This document shows, piece after piece, positions 1-8,105 of a stretch of DNA of 16,503 nt (positions are counted from its first letter, which is position 1; each line of letters starts with the position of its first letter). Both the position numbers and the translations under genes were made by a program. Source of the stretch: Chrysochromulina parva (taxonomy: Eukaryota; Haptophyta; Prymnesiales; Chrysochromulinaceae); contig PJAB01001185.1 of assembly GCA_002887195.1 (NCBI GenBank), positions 1 through 16,503 on the forward strand. The letters run 5' to 3'. The notes beneath the pieces were generated by a model, which did not search any database, was not told where the DNA came from, and saw only the letters and a list, made by a program, of their open reading frames with translations.

Positions 1-2052
1 CAGCACGTCCCCGACTCGCCTAACCGCTACTTTTTGGTTGATCTTGGTGCGGGCGCCGTGCTCACGCTCAGCGCGAACGCTATGCCCGACTCGGGTGCGA
101 CGGTAACGGTCAACGGGATCACGCCGCCCGTGCAGATCAGCGTGCGCCGGCAACGGACCTTCGTGTATGTGGTGGTGCGCGCACAGAGCCAGCAGCAAAT
201 GAACAACTTCACCGTCGAGATCCAATGCCGGGAGATCGGATCTGTCGACGCTCGGCCGCCGCCGCCCTCGCCGCCACCGCCCTCGCCGCCGCCGCCCTCG
301 CCCTCACCGCCGCCGCCGCCCCCGGCTCCACCGCCCTCACGGCCGAATCCGTCGCCTCCGCCACCTCGTCCGCCACCCCCGCCGCCTCCACCATCGCCGC
401 CTCCGCCCGTACCGCCGCCGTCCTCGCCCTCGCCCTCTCCGCCCTCGCCATCGCCCTTGCCGCCGCCACGGCCCTCTCCGCCACCACCGTCGCCCTCGCC
501 GCCACCACCGTCGCCCTCGCCGCCGCCACCCTTGCCGCCGCCGCCCTCGCCCTCGCCGCCGCCGCCACGGCCCTCGCCGCCACCACCGTCGCCCTCTCCG
601 CCACCACCGTCGCCGCCGCCGTCGCCCGACCCGTGCGGCACCTTGGCCTCCGCCGTGTGTGCCGGCCAGCCGTGCTACTTCGATGCGCAGTGCCTCGCAA
701 CGAGCACCAGCCCCTTGAACGGCGTCGGCTGCGGTGCCGGTGGCTACTCCAGCTGCCGCGCCTGTTACGTCGATGCCTACAACTCGATTCTCGCAGAGTG
801 CCCCGAGCTACCGTCACCGCCGCCCTCGCCCCTGTCTCCGCCGTCCCCAGCGGTGCCGGTGTCGATGACGACGATCACGTTCCAGGTGGTGATTAGCTTC
901 GTCGCTGCGGAGCCGATCGAGACTTTTACGTCGGCGCGGCTGAACAACATCGCCGACTTAATCTCCGCCTGGATCGCTGCCACGGCGGGCGTGGGCCCGA
1001 GCAATGTCAACGTGATCGCCAGCGCCGCGTCCACTCGGGTCGACATCATCATCACCACGGCAACTGCGAACGCGACCGCCGCCATCGAGGAAAGGATGGC
1101 CTCCTCCGCGGTTTCGGACGCGTCCGCGGCAAGTTCCTTCTTTGGGCTCACGGTGACGTCCACGCCAACCATCACGTCTCGGACCATCGTTTCGATCGTA
1201 CCCCCCACTATGAGCACCGGGCTCTCATCACTGGCATCGGGCCATGCCAGCAGCATGCTGATAGGCGTCTGCACGGGGACCGTGGCCTTGCTCGGAGCCT
1301 TGCTGCTGTGGCGCTTGTGCCGCCGACGCCGACGTCTCCTCGAGCGCCGTCTCGAGCAGCGGTGCAAGGCGGAGGAGGAACAGCGTGCGATGCAGGAGAT
1401 GATGAAGGCGGTGTCACTGCAAGCGAGGGCACGCTCCTTGCTGGCGAAGCGGACGCTGCAGCAGGCTCGCGCCGATAAGGAGGCGCGTGAGGCGCGTGAG
1501 GCGGCGGCTACGCGGGTGCAGGCCCTCATGCATAAGAAACTGAAGCTGCGCGAGATGAAGCGTGAGTTCGCGGCTGTGCTCGAGGAGGCGCGCCTGGAGC
1601 AGGCGACGCACGAGACTTCCCGCCGATCGTACGAGAGCAGTTCGGACTTGAGAACCGACGTGCGCTCACGGGCGCACATGCCCCCGATGCAAGGCGGCGC
1701 CCCTCCGCTTCGCATGTCCCGGCTCGACGTCCCACCCGCCCGGACCGACGTCACACCAGCGGCCGCATCGGCATCCGCATCGGCGCGCTCGGGCTGCTCT
1801 CGTTTTGGAGGGATGAGCACGAGGGCTCAGCCTATCACACAACCCGAACCTGCCTTCTTGGCCGCTGACGATGAGCGCACAGATTGGCCGTCGAGCTTGG
1901 GCCGCCACGCGTATGCAAGGAGGGCCCTGCAGATGGCAGATGGATCCCCCGCCTCCCTCCGCCAACTATCTCCTCCTGCACTGCTGCCGCCGCCACCTCC
2001 TGCACCGCCACCACCGCCATCAGCCACGGCAGTGCTGGATTTCGAAGCCTAG
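1..2052 (+). CDS. Pro-rich single-pass membrane protein, 5'-partial
   Basis: The frame is open at the left edge, so the true start lies outside; no ATG near the edge is convincing. About 683 residues are visible. Residues ~1-83 look like a beta-rich module. Residues ~84-209 are Ser/Pro-rich (SPPPP and PPSPSP runs, as in hydroxyproline-rich algal wall proteins). Residues ~210-270 form a Cys-rich module with eight cysteines. Residues ~289-365 (from ITFQVVISF) have an alternating strand/helix pattern like SEA-type or ferredoxin-like folds. A transmembrane segment at ~419-440 (IGVCTGTVALLGALLLW) is followed at once by CRRRRR, a stop-transfer signal. The cytoplasmic tail has an Arg/Glu-rich coiled coil (~440-530) with a degenerate IQ-like piece (RVQALMHKKLKLR) and ends Pro-rich. 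The order suggests an extracellular matrix or wall-linked surface receptor or adhesin. This is inference; I do not recognise a named family. Confidence 0.8.
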   Translation, partial: QHVPDSPNRYFLVDLGAGAVLTLSANAMPDSGATVTVNGITPPVQISVRRQRTFVYVVVRAQSQQQMNNFTVEIQCREIGSVDARPPPPSPPPPSPPPPSPSPPPPPPAPPPSRPNPSPPPPRPPPPPPPPSPPPPVPPPSSPSPSPPSPSPLPPPRPSPPPPSPSPPPPSPSPPPPLPPPPSPSPPPPRPSPPPPSPSPPPPSPPPSPDPCGTLASAVCAGQPCYFDAQCLATSTSPLNGVGCGAGGYSSCRACYVDAYNSILAECPELPSPPPSPLSPPSPAVPVSMTTITFQVVISFVAAEPIETFTSARLNNIADLISAWIAATAGVGPSNVNVIASAASTRVDIIITTATANATAAIEERMASSAVSDASAASSFFGLTVTSTPTITSRTIVSIVPPTMSTGLSSLASGHASSMLIGVCTGTVALLGALLLWRLCRRRRRLLERRLEQRCKAEEEQRAMQEMMKAVSLQARARSLLAKRTLQQARADKEAREAREAAATRVQALMHKKLKLREMKREFAAVLEEARLEQATHETSRRSYESSSDLRTDVRSRAHMPPMQGGAPPLRMSRLDVPPARTDVTPAAASASASARSGCSRFGGMSTRAQPITQPEPAFLAADDERTDWPSSLGRHAYARRALQMADGSPASLRQLSPPALLPPPPPAPPPPPSATAVLDFEA
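250..627 (+). repeat. In-frame Pro/Ser low-complexity tract
   Basis: Imperfect CCGCCGCCCTCG-type triplet and hexamer repeats code for SPPPP and PPSPSP blocks of the surface protein. The same bases keep long open frames on both strands (Gly-rich, Arg-rich and Ala-rich translations), which are composition artefacts. Confidence 0.85.
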
Positions 2053-2246
2053 ACCGCCACCCCGCGGCTCCGCCCATGGCTGGATCCGTCGACTCGTCAT
2101 TTATATGTGTGAACACGCTCGCCCCAACACGCCCAAGCCTGCATCATTTGACATGTCGCTTCGTCGTGGACAGCCGGGGGCGGGGCGGGCAATGAGTTCA
2201 AGGTTGTGATGTACTCGAGTGTACGTAGTCAATACTGTACAGCATG

Positions 2247-2280
2247 TAGGAATTACACATAGGAATTACACATAGGAATT
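2247..2280. repeat. 13-bp tandem repeat, about 2.6 copies
   Basis: The unit TAGGAATTACACA is repeated head to tail and the last copy is truncated. It lies in the AT-rich spacer just upstream of a TATA-like stretch. Confidence 0.85.
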
Positions 2281-2289
2281 GCAATCTCT

Positions 2290-2299
2290 TATAATATAT
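2290..2299 (+). promoter_or_regulatory. Possible TATA-like element
   Basis: TATAATATAT lies about 97 bp upstream of the ATG at 2396. It fits a core promoter but could equally be an AT-rich 3' processing signal of the preceding gene. Confidence 0.3.
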
Positions 2300-2395
2300 C
2301 TTCGAGTACAGATCTGTAGAGAGCTGGGTCGGAGAGTGTGTGTCGCCGATTCACAATTTCACTAGCATGCATGCCAATCCGCACACCGATTGCTA

Positions 2396-3301
2396 ATGGG
2401 GCTTTCAAAAGTTTCACTAACTGCCACGATCTCGTCAATTTCGGACGCATCAACTTTGTCCTCGCCACGCATTGGACTATTTTTTGGCATGCCAATCGTC
2501 ATGACGGGCGAGATGCTCATCCCGAGCTCGCCGGGCTCTCCAGGCTCAAAGCGGGGCCCAGGTACGGAGGCGGCCATGCGCGATTTCATTGCGAAGAATA
2601 CCGCTGAACAGATTCGGCAAGGCAACATTCAGCACTCTTCGCGACTGGCCAGCATGCCGCCGGTAGTTGACTCGGTGATGGACACAGAGATTGCAGCAGT
2701 CGCACGGGCTGAGTTCGCGGCGGCCTCTGCTGCGCGTCGCGCGGAGGAGGAGGCCACGCGCAAAGCTGAGGTCAAGCAGTACTGGGCCCGCCTCAAGGCA
2801 AAGACGACCGTGGTCGACGATCTAATGGACACTGAGGCTGCGGCGATTGCCCGGGGAAGGTTGGCCGCGGAGTCGCGTGCGCGCAAGGCGGCGGAAGCAG
2901 CGGAGATCCGGAGGGAGAATGAGGAGATGAAGGAGAGGATCAAGAACGTCAAGTGTATGACCGACACCGACATTACCGACGAGGTGGCGGGCGCGGCCCG
3001 TGAGGAGCGCGCGGCCGCGAACATGGCTCGTCGCGCAGCCAAGATTGAGAAGATCAAGGCGGAGAATGAGGCACTGAGGCAGCGGATCTCAAACACCAAG
3101 GCAAAGACGGATGATGACGTCATGGACGACGTGTTGGCGGGCGGCGGGAACATCGCGCAGCTGCGTGACTCGAGCGCTGCGGCCTCCAAAGACCGGAAGG
3201 CGAAGGCGGCCAAGGTCCTCAACTCTGAGAACACTGCGATGGGCGAGCGGATAGCCAACACCCACTCGAAGACGGACGATGGCAACGGGATCCAATTTTG
3301 A
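2396..3301 (+). CDS. Tandem ~49-residue coiled-coil repeat protein
   Basis: The first in-frame ATG is at 2396, giving 301 residues. An internal ATG at 2576, opening MRDFIAKNTAEQI, is an alternative start because helical, charged sequence begins there and the region before it is Ser/Thr/Gly-rich and unlike the rest. Four tandem repeats of about 49-50 residues follow. Each starts with a (M/T)D(T/D)E-like turn, continues with an Ala/Arg/Glu helix containing AARxxRAAxxxRARKAAE, then xxExxxxxRIxNTKxKTDDDV. Repeat 1 is more diverged in its second half, repeat 4 has a Gly/Asn insertion, and the protein stops soon after the fourth TDD. The heptad-like Ala/Glu/Lys content predicts a long helical rod, perhaps structural. 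No signal peptide or membrane segment was seen. Function is unknown. Confidence 0.7.
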   Translation: MGLSKVSLTATISSISDASTLSSPRIGLFFGMPIVMTGEMLIPSSPGSPGSKRGPGTEAAMRDFIAKNTAEQIRQGNIQHSSRLASMPPVVDSVMDTEIAAVARAEFAAASAARRAEEEATRKAEVKQYWARLKAKTTVVDDLMDTEAAAIARGRLAAESRARKAAEAAEIRRENEEMKERIKNVKCMTDTDITDEVAGAAREERAAANMARRAAKIEKIKAENEALRQRISNTKAKTDDDVMDDVLAGGGNIAQLRDSSAAASKDRKAKAAKVLNSENTAMGERIANTHSKTDDGNGIQF

Positions 3302-4290
3302 AGCCTCGGCTTTGATCACAACAGGTGACCCCCCCGACCTCACAGGCGGTGTCGAAGGCGGTGTCGGACGGGCGTTGGGGTCTTCATTGCAATGCATCGG
3401 GAACTGTCTCGGAACTGTCTCGGGCACCAAGCAACTTTGGCAAAGGGAGTGTGCAGGCGCATGCACGACGCATGTGGATGTGCGGGAGCGAGTTTGGCAT
3501 GTACAACCAACATGGGAGAAGACGTGGCCGTGGGGGATGGGGTTTATGTGTCGAGTTGCGACGGCCATGGCGAAGGGCCGATGGCTGGGCATGCCGCTTT
3601 GATCGTGGACGTAGCTGGCGGAGTGGTCGTACAACGGGCGGGCAACTGGTGATCATCAGACGGAGCGTGTTGGACGGAATCTGTCGGATCGTCAATCTGT
3701 CGGATCGTCAATCTGTCGGATCGTCCTCTCCCGCGGGGGCATCGTTAGATCGGATGTCGGCAGCAGCTTCCGTTAGGACGTTGCAATGTGGATACTGGAA
3801 CTGACGTGGAAGGGCGCAAATTTAACATTACGACACGCTGCCAGGTCCCAGGAGTCGTCGTCCCGGGGGGCACGCTCAGGCGGAGTGACTGAGTCCAGAG
3901 CGGAGAGACACGAGAGCTAAGAGATGTACTAGGATCGGATGGGGAGATCCGATGCGATCGAGGACGGAGCGGAGAGGCCCCCCGGCTTTGTAACAACCCA
4001 CCGAACCACAGTAAAACACAGTGGTGCAACACGCGCGTGCAAATCCGCAATACGGCGCCCGAAAACCACACACACATGCACACCGGCCAAACATCTTGTG
4101 CCGCGCCCTTGTGCCCTTCCCTAACTGCCCCCCGTCCCTTGTCGATGGTTCCGGCATGCGGCATGCTCTGGCGCATCGGCACGGACAAAGCAGCCCTGCC
4201 AAGGAGTAGTTCCTGCCCCATCGGAAGCAATCGAATGGGCCTCCGATTAAGCCGCCGCTTCAGTCGCCTCGATCTCGCCTCAATCTCGCC
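3302..4290. other. Long intergenic region without a supported gene
   Basis: Open frames here are short, overlap one another on both strands, lack domain-like sequence and have Trp/Arg/His-rich composition typical of chance frames. The region contains a doubled GGAACTGTCTC near 3400-3422 and a 16-bp tandem repeat at 3681-3725. It holds the 3' ends of two convergent genes. Confidence 0.55.
3681..3725. repeat. 16-bp tandem repeat, about 2.8 copies
   Basis: The unit CTGTCGGATCGTCAAT is repeated without mismatches, with the third copy truncated, in noncoding sequence. Confidence 0.85.
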
Positions 4291-4314
4291 TCAATCTCGC
4301 CTCAATCTCGCCTC
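4271..4314. repeat. 11-bp tandem repeat at the 3' end of a minus-strand gene
   Basis: There are four copies of (G/A)ATCTCGCCTC. On the minus strand they read GAGGCGAGATT and supply both the last residues (LRRD) and the TGA of the proposed terminal exon. Since 11 is not a multiple of 3, each copy change would shift the stop. Confidence 0.85.
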
Positions 4315-6241
4315 TTCGCGCACAGCCTCCCCCACGCGCGCGTCGAGATCATCGAGCTCGGGCGACACCTGGATGACGAAGCTCACCACATCTCGGGCGA
4401 CACCTGGATGATGAGCGTGTCGGGCGCCTGCTTGTGCGCAATGTCGAGCAGCTGTTTCGTCAATTTGAGGTTCTCTCCCTCGAGCTCCTCGCACCGCTTT
4501 CGAGTGCTCACGAATCGCTCGACGAGCTGCTCCACATCCTGAGGCGAGAGTCGCTCCTCATCGTCCTCCTCCTCGTCGTCGTACCCGTACCCGTCGTCGA
4601 GCTCCTCGTCCGCATCGTCAATCTCCGCATCGACCTCGCGCGCCCAGCTGCTGCTCATGTGCTCGGGCACGTCCTCGTCCTCCTCGTCCTCGTCCTCGTA
4701 CCGCCCACCGCCGTAGCGCCCGTCCTCGTCCTCGTCGTACTCGTCGTACGGCTCCTCGTCCTCGTCCTCGCCCTCGCCGTACCCGCCGTACCCGCCGTCG
4801 TGCTCGTCGTACGGGTCATCGAGCTCGTCAGCACCGCCCACCTCGCCCTCGAACTCGTCGTCGTGGGTGTGCACGTCCACCGGTGTGAACGCCAGCACGT
4901 CGTCGTCGATCTCCACGGACGAGAGGCCGCCCGCGCCAAAGTCAAGCGCGCGCCGTGCCGGCACGGCGCTCGGGACGGCGCTCCGCCCCTGAGGCGCCGC
5001 CCCCGCCGCGCTGAGCGCCGTCCCGAGCGCCCCGTGCGCCCCTTTGAACGGCGCAGAGGCCGCCGGCGGCGCGCCCTTCGTCATCGGCGCCGTGTTGTTG
5101 GCGCTGCTGCTGCCGCCGCCACCGCCACCACCCCCACTCGACGAAGGCAAGCGCGCTTGAGCGCCGACCCGGGCACGCGATGGCGCCTCCGCGGCGGCCC
5201 CGGTGGCGCGCCCGCTGTTCAGTGGGCCACGCCCGTTGACCAGCATCGACGACGCCGCCCTGCTACCCCCTGCCCCGCCGGCGCCGGCGCCAGCAGCGGC
5301 AGGTGCCCCGTGTCCATCCCGCGCCGACGTACCGCCCACGACGGCGCCTCGGCTCCCAAATCCGGCGACCATACCGGTAGGCGTCATCGTCGAGCTTAGC
5401 GACTTGCAGTCGGGCGCTCGGGACGGCGCCCACGCCTCCTCCCCCAGCTCGCCGCGTCGCTCATCCCCTAGCCGCAGAGGCGGCGGCGCCGTCCCGAGCG
5501 GTCCGCCGTGCCCGACAGGGCGCGTCGGACCGGCCGACAGCGCGGGCCCTTTGCCGCCCATGACGACGCCCGTGGTGCCCGCGACGGCGCCCGTCTGCTT
5601 GTGCGGCGGCGCGCTGTGCGTGCTCGTGCCTCCTCCCGGCATCGTGCGCGGCGTGCAGCGCACGGCCGCCGCGCCCTTGGAAGACGGCTCGGTTGCGCGT
5701 GCGGAGGAGAGGGACTGCTCGTTGAGATCGAGGCGCCCTTGGAGCTCCTTGATCTGATGAGGGAGGCAATCAGAGGTCATCAGAGGTCATCAGAGGTCAT
5801 CAGAGGCAATCAAGGGAGCCCGGCCGCGTCGCAAGCGTACCTGGTCGAGGAGCACCAGGCACGAGCCGACCGAGTCGCGGTGCTTGGCTTGCAGCGCCGC
5901 GTGCGCCTGCAGCAGCGACGCGTGCTCCTGCTGCAGCGTCAGATGGCGCTCGTGCAGCGACGCGAAGGCGCTCGACTCGGCGCTCGACTGGTCGCCGCTG
6001 CTCCCGCCATCGTCCGCACCCGCCTTGCCGCGAAGCACGACGCCGCCTGTGCTCGTGTCCGCGAGCGCCTTGCCGCGCGGGCTCGCCACACGATGACGAG
6101 GCGCCTCTGGCCGCGTCTTCGGGCTCGGCTGGCTTCCCTTTGGCCCCTCTAGGGAAAGCGACCTGCCTTTTACAGAGGCGCTCATCTTCGGGCTCGCCTT
6201 CGCCGTGACATCGAGCGCGGCGAGCGGCTTGCCCCGCGCCG

Positions 6242-6291
<50 letters not shown>

Positions 6292-6557
6292 GCCGGAGAG
6301 GCCTTGGCCATCTCCGGCGAGCCCTTGGACATCTCCTCCTTGCGCCCCCGCGTCCGCCCGCCCAGCTGCGCGCCGCCTCGCTTGCCGGCGAGCATCAGAG
6401 GTGGAACGGTGAAGAGGACAGTCGCCGTCTCTCCACCACTAAGCGCGGGTTCAGTGACAGCTGAACCCGCGGACGTAGGGCAACCTATGCGGAAGCGCCC
6501 GAGGTAAGGACTCGTGAGCGAGGGCCGGGTTCGACACAAGTTTTGCGCCGTTACCAT
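4291..6557 (-). CDS. PolyQ, acidic, coiled-coil low-complexity protein (spliced)
   Basis: Proposed exons are 6557-5841, 5753-4404 and 4368-4291, about 714 residues. If the second intron is not removed, the frame stops at 4383, shortly after LIIQVSPE. The N-terminal part is basic and Ser/Pro-rich with 16 consecutive Gln. It is followed by a Leu/His/Gln coiled coil (LHERHLTLQQEHASLL) that continues across the first intron (CLVLLDQ then IKELQGRLDL), which supports that junction. The middle is Gly/Ala/Ser-rich, then comes a Glu/Asp/Tyr/Gly-rich tract (YDEYDEDEDGRYGGG type). The C-terminus is a second coiled coil (VEQLVERFVSTRKRCEELEG). No enzyme domain is seen; a scaffold or intrinsically disordered role is only inferred. 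The start is uncertain: the ATG at 6395 is an alternative that would leave the strong hairpin at 6444-6471 in the 5' UTR. Confidence 0.65.
4369..4403 (-). other. Possible 35-nt intron with duplicated boundary
   Basis: On the minus strand, CATCCAG|GTGTCGCCCGAG occurs twice, 35 nt apart. Removing one period (GT to AG) replaces an in-frame stop (VSPEMW*) with VSPELDDLDARVGEAVREE, which looks like continued helix. Against it, 35 nt is very short and no clear branch-point motif is present, so it may be a plain tandem duplication that truncated the protein. Confidence 0.4.
5754..5840 (-). other. Intron, 87 nt, phase 0
   Basis: The donor GTACGCTTGC follows ...LLDQ and the acceptor TCATCAG precedes IKELQ. 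The two flanking open frames are in different registers and join into one continuous coiled coil. The inside has three copies of a 10-bp unit (CTCTGATGAC on the minus strand). It ends in CTGATTGCCTCCCTCATCAG, where CTGAT matches a branch-point consensus. Confidence 0.8.
6246..6290. repeat. (CTG)15/(CAG)15 trinucleotide repeat coding polyQ
   Basis: Fifteen perfect CTG triplets on the + strand are read as CAG (Gln) on the minus strand. One adjacent CAA brings the run to 16 Gln. The purity suggests recent or ongoing length variation. Confidence 0.95.
6444..6471. other. Perfect inverted repeat, 11-bp stem and 6-nt loop
   Basis: CGCGGGTTCAG and CTGAACCCGCG flank TGACAG. The stem has no mismatch and is GC-rich. 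It lies in the N-terminal coding or 5' UTR part of the minus-strand polyQ gene, so it could affect translation of that mRNA. Confidence 0.8.
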
Positions 6558-6728
6558 GTAGAGGAAGTTTTTGGACGTCCAATTGTAGATTTCACGAGAC
6601 ACCTGATGACATCGAGCACGCCTGGGCGTGTCGGTCTGTCACGTCATGTCAAGGCTCTACATACACCACTCATACACCGGAGCAAATGGAAGTCTATCGA
6701 AAGTGACAGAAAATCCCGCGTCGCAAAC
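6558..6728. promoter_or_regulatory. Divergent intergenic region
   Basis: This segment of about 170 bp separates the ATGs of two divergently oriented genes and must hold both promoters. Its composition is less GC-biased than the flanking coding DNA. I could not assign a specific TATA or initiator element. Confidence 0.45.
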
Positions 6729-7193
6729 ATGTCGCGACGCATCCTCGCCGTCGGCAGCGTCATCTTGCCTCGCGGTCGCCAGCTCATCGCCGCTCCGCAG
6801 CGCGCTCGCCACGCCGCCGCGCAATCGTTGCTGGCGACTCCCATGACTCGCCTCCGAAGCCTGAGCGCCGTTTTCCAGCCGCTGCCGCTCCGACACCTTT
6901 GCTCGAAGCCAATGACGGCGGAGAGCATCGCTGAGGAGCTCTCGGAGCTCTATGGAGAGGCCAGAGAGCTCATGGAGGACGCGGAGGATAGCCTTGGCAA
7001 AGTATACTTTGTGGACGATCTGAACGAAGCACGCGAGGCCATCGAGCAGATGATCAAGCGCTTCGAGGATGCACGCACGCAGCTCCCGCCTGCCGAGGCG
7101 GAGCAGCTCGTGCAGATCGTGGGCCTCAAGATGGAGGAATTGCGATCCCGGCTGGCGACCATGGACGAGAATCTGATCCACGGTGATGACTAA
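6729..7193 (+). CDS. Small helical protein with organelle-type N-terminal presequence
   Basis: 154 residues from the ATG at 6729; the frame is open further upstream without a better start. Residues 1-60 (MSRRILAVGSVILPRGRQLI and on) are rich in Arg, Ala, Ser and Leu and almost free of acidic residues, as in mitochondrial targeting peptides. The mature part from ~MTAESIAEELSELYGEAREL is acidic and predicted all-helical, with a conserved-looking core (VYFVDDLNEAREAIEQMI, GLKMEELRSRL). No cofactor motif or membrane segment is visible. Mitochondrial location is inferred from composition only, and I cannot name the family. It is divergent from the polyQ gene and converges on the esterase-like fragment downstream. 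Confidence 0.7.
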   Translation: MSRRILAVGSVILPRGRQLIAAPQRARHAAAQSLLATPMTRLRSLSAVFQPLPLRHLCSKPMTAESIAEELSELYGEARELMEDAEDSLGKVYFVDDLNEAREAIEQMIKRFEDARTQLPPAEAEQLVQIVGLKMEELRSRLATMDENLIHGDD

Positions 7194-7308
7194 TACCTGA
7201 CTCGTCGTGCCGCACGTACACGGTGATGATGTTTTGTTGATACCGCACTTACGAGTAGCATACAGTAACTCGTACACGAAACGCGAGCGCCTCAAAGTCG
7301 TCACAGAC

Positions 7309-7364
7309 GAGCTCGGGTTTCGTCACTGCCGAGCTCGGGTTTCGTCACTGCCGAGCTCGAATTT
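7309..7364. repeat. 22-bp tandem repeat, about 2.4 copies
   Basis: The unit GAGCTCGGGTTTCGTCACTG plus CC repeats twice and then degenerates. On the minus strand it starts directly after the VTLGFSWKFE coding stretch and brings the stop of that frame. It may be part of another duplicated-boundary intron or the end of the gene. Confidence 0.8.
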
Positions 7365-7840
7365 CCAGCTGAAGCCGAGCGTCACATTGGCGGCTGCATG
7401 CGTCCCCACCCAGAATCCAGCTTCCAGGGGCTCACAGCGCACTGGCACCATGGGCGATGGGGGCCTCCGGGACAGGTCTTGTTGGTTGACAAGTTGATGA
7501 GTCGACCATCGGACCTTGTCCTTTGGTTGAGCGGGTGGCAACACACGGAACAGTTCCAGCATCCGGAGCCGTGCCGCCCGCACAGCAAGGCATCGGCAAA
7601 TACCCATCCAGGCTGGTGGAGTAGGTTGTCCTTCATCGCCTGCTGAGGTACATCTGCATGGTTATACACGAGGAAGTGCCATGCCAAGAGTCGCAGATTG
7701 GAATCTCCCAGCACCAGCAGGGAGCGGTTCCGAAAGGCGGTCGCTGCCCATGGCCCAGGGCCGGAGTGAAGGAAGTCGCTCGCCGAAGCTCGCGGGTTTC
7801 CACACGGTTTCGTTGCTTCGGGTGAGATCGGTTTCGTCAC
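7323..7840 (-). CDS. SGNH/PC-esterase-like fragment, exon structure unresolved
   Basis: One minus-strand frame (7840-7382) encodes RNRSLLVLGDSNLRLLAWHF. This resembles the block I GDS motif of SGNH/PC-esterase-type acyl hydrolases: hydrophobic strand, then Gly-Asp-Ser with the candidate nucleophile Ser. A Cys-rich stretch follows (CGRHGSGCWNCSVCC). A second frame (7607-7323) encodes FWVGTHAAANVTLGFSWKFE, which looks like the continuation. An intron or a frameshift must therefore join the two, and I could not fix its position. The 5' boundary is also open: an AG near 7789 could be an acceptor. This may be the 3' part of the same transcript as the beta-lactamase-fold gene upstream, since that gene ends in Cys-rich sequence and the strand is the same. 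It may instead be a decayed gene. Confidence 0.4.
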
Positions 7841-8044
7841 GGTTTCGTTGCTTCGTGTGAGGGCTGTTTCGTCACGGTTTCGTCAGCTACACGGGCTACG
7901 TCACGGTTTCGTCACGGTTTCGTTGCTTCGGGTGCTGGTCTGAAACGTGCCAACCGAAACCAGGGCGTCCAATGCCGACTGGAGGAGATACGCACGCACT
8001 GGCAGCAGCCCATGGCACGAGGGCGGTTTCGTCACGGTTTCGTC
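7797..8044. repeat. Dispersed CACGGTTTCGT repeat tract
   Basis: Copies of CGGTTTCGTCA and CGGTTTCGTTGCTTC occur many times at 7797-7930 and again at 8024-8044. The tract is probably intronic or intergenic in the beta-lactamase/esterase region. On the minus strand it gives CGAAACCGTGACGAAACCG, which has stops in places. Confidence 0.75.
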
Positions 8045-8082
8045 ACGCACACGCACTGGCAGCAGCCCATGGCACGAGGGCG
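7989..8082. repeat. Tandem duplication, ~35-bp copies about 55 bp apart
   Basis: CGCACTGGCAGCAGCCCATG and following bases up to GCACGAGGGCG occur twice, separated by GGTTTCGTCACGGTTTCGTC-type sequence. On the minus strand each copy contains GCTGCTGCCAG|TGCGTG, a possible acceptor. This is the same duplicated-boundary layout as the introns of this neighbourhood. Confidence 0.75.
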
Positions 8083-8105
8083 TCAGGAGTGGCAGAGTAG
8101 GAGTC

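Larger units (their letters stand above)
2053..2395. other. Intergenic, AT-richer spacer
   Basis: This spacer lies between two tandem + strand genes. Base composition drops sharply in GC after about 2100. It holds a 13-bp tandem repeat and a TATA-like stretch, and must contain the 3' end of the upstream gene and the promoter of the next. I see no coding region. Confidence 0.6.

Noticed and set aside
27..896. Long Gly-rich and Arg/Ala-rich open frames opposite and overlapping the Pro-rich tract
   Set aside because: They are shadows of CCG/CCT repeats in the surface protein gene; they lack plausible starts and show only repeat-derived composition.
3279..3804. Open frames downstream of the coiled-coil repeat gene as a possible further exon
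   Set aside because: The sequence does not resemble the repeat, is Trp/Gly/Arg-rich and overlaps equally long frames on both strands. No good splice donor was found before the stop at 3301.
4434..5757. Plus-strand open frames rich in Val/Leu and Arg across the polyQ gene
   Set aside because: They are antisense of the Glu/Asp/Tyr-rich tract (CTCGTC reads VL or LV). The minus-strand frame continues a coiled coil across a good intron, so that strand is the real one.
6476..6540. tRNA-like element (GGGTTCGAC resembles a B box)
   Set aside because: No A box at the right distance and no acceptor-stem pairing could be made.
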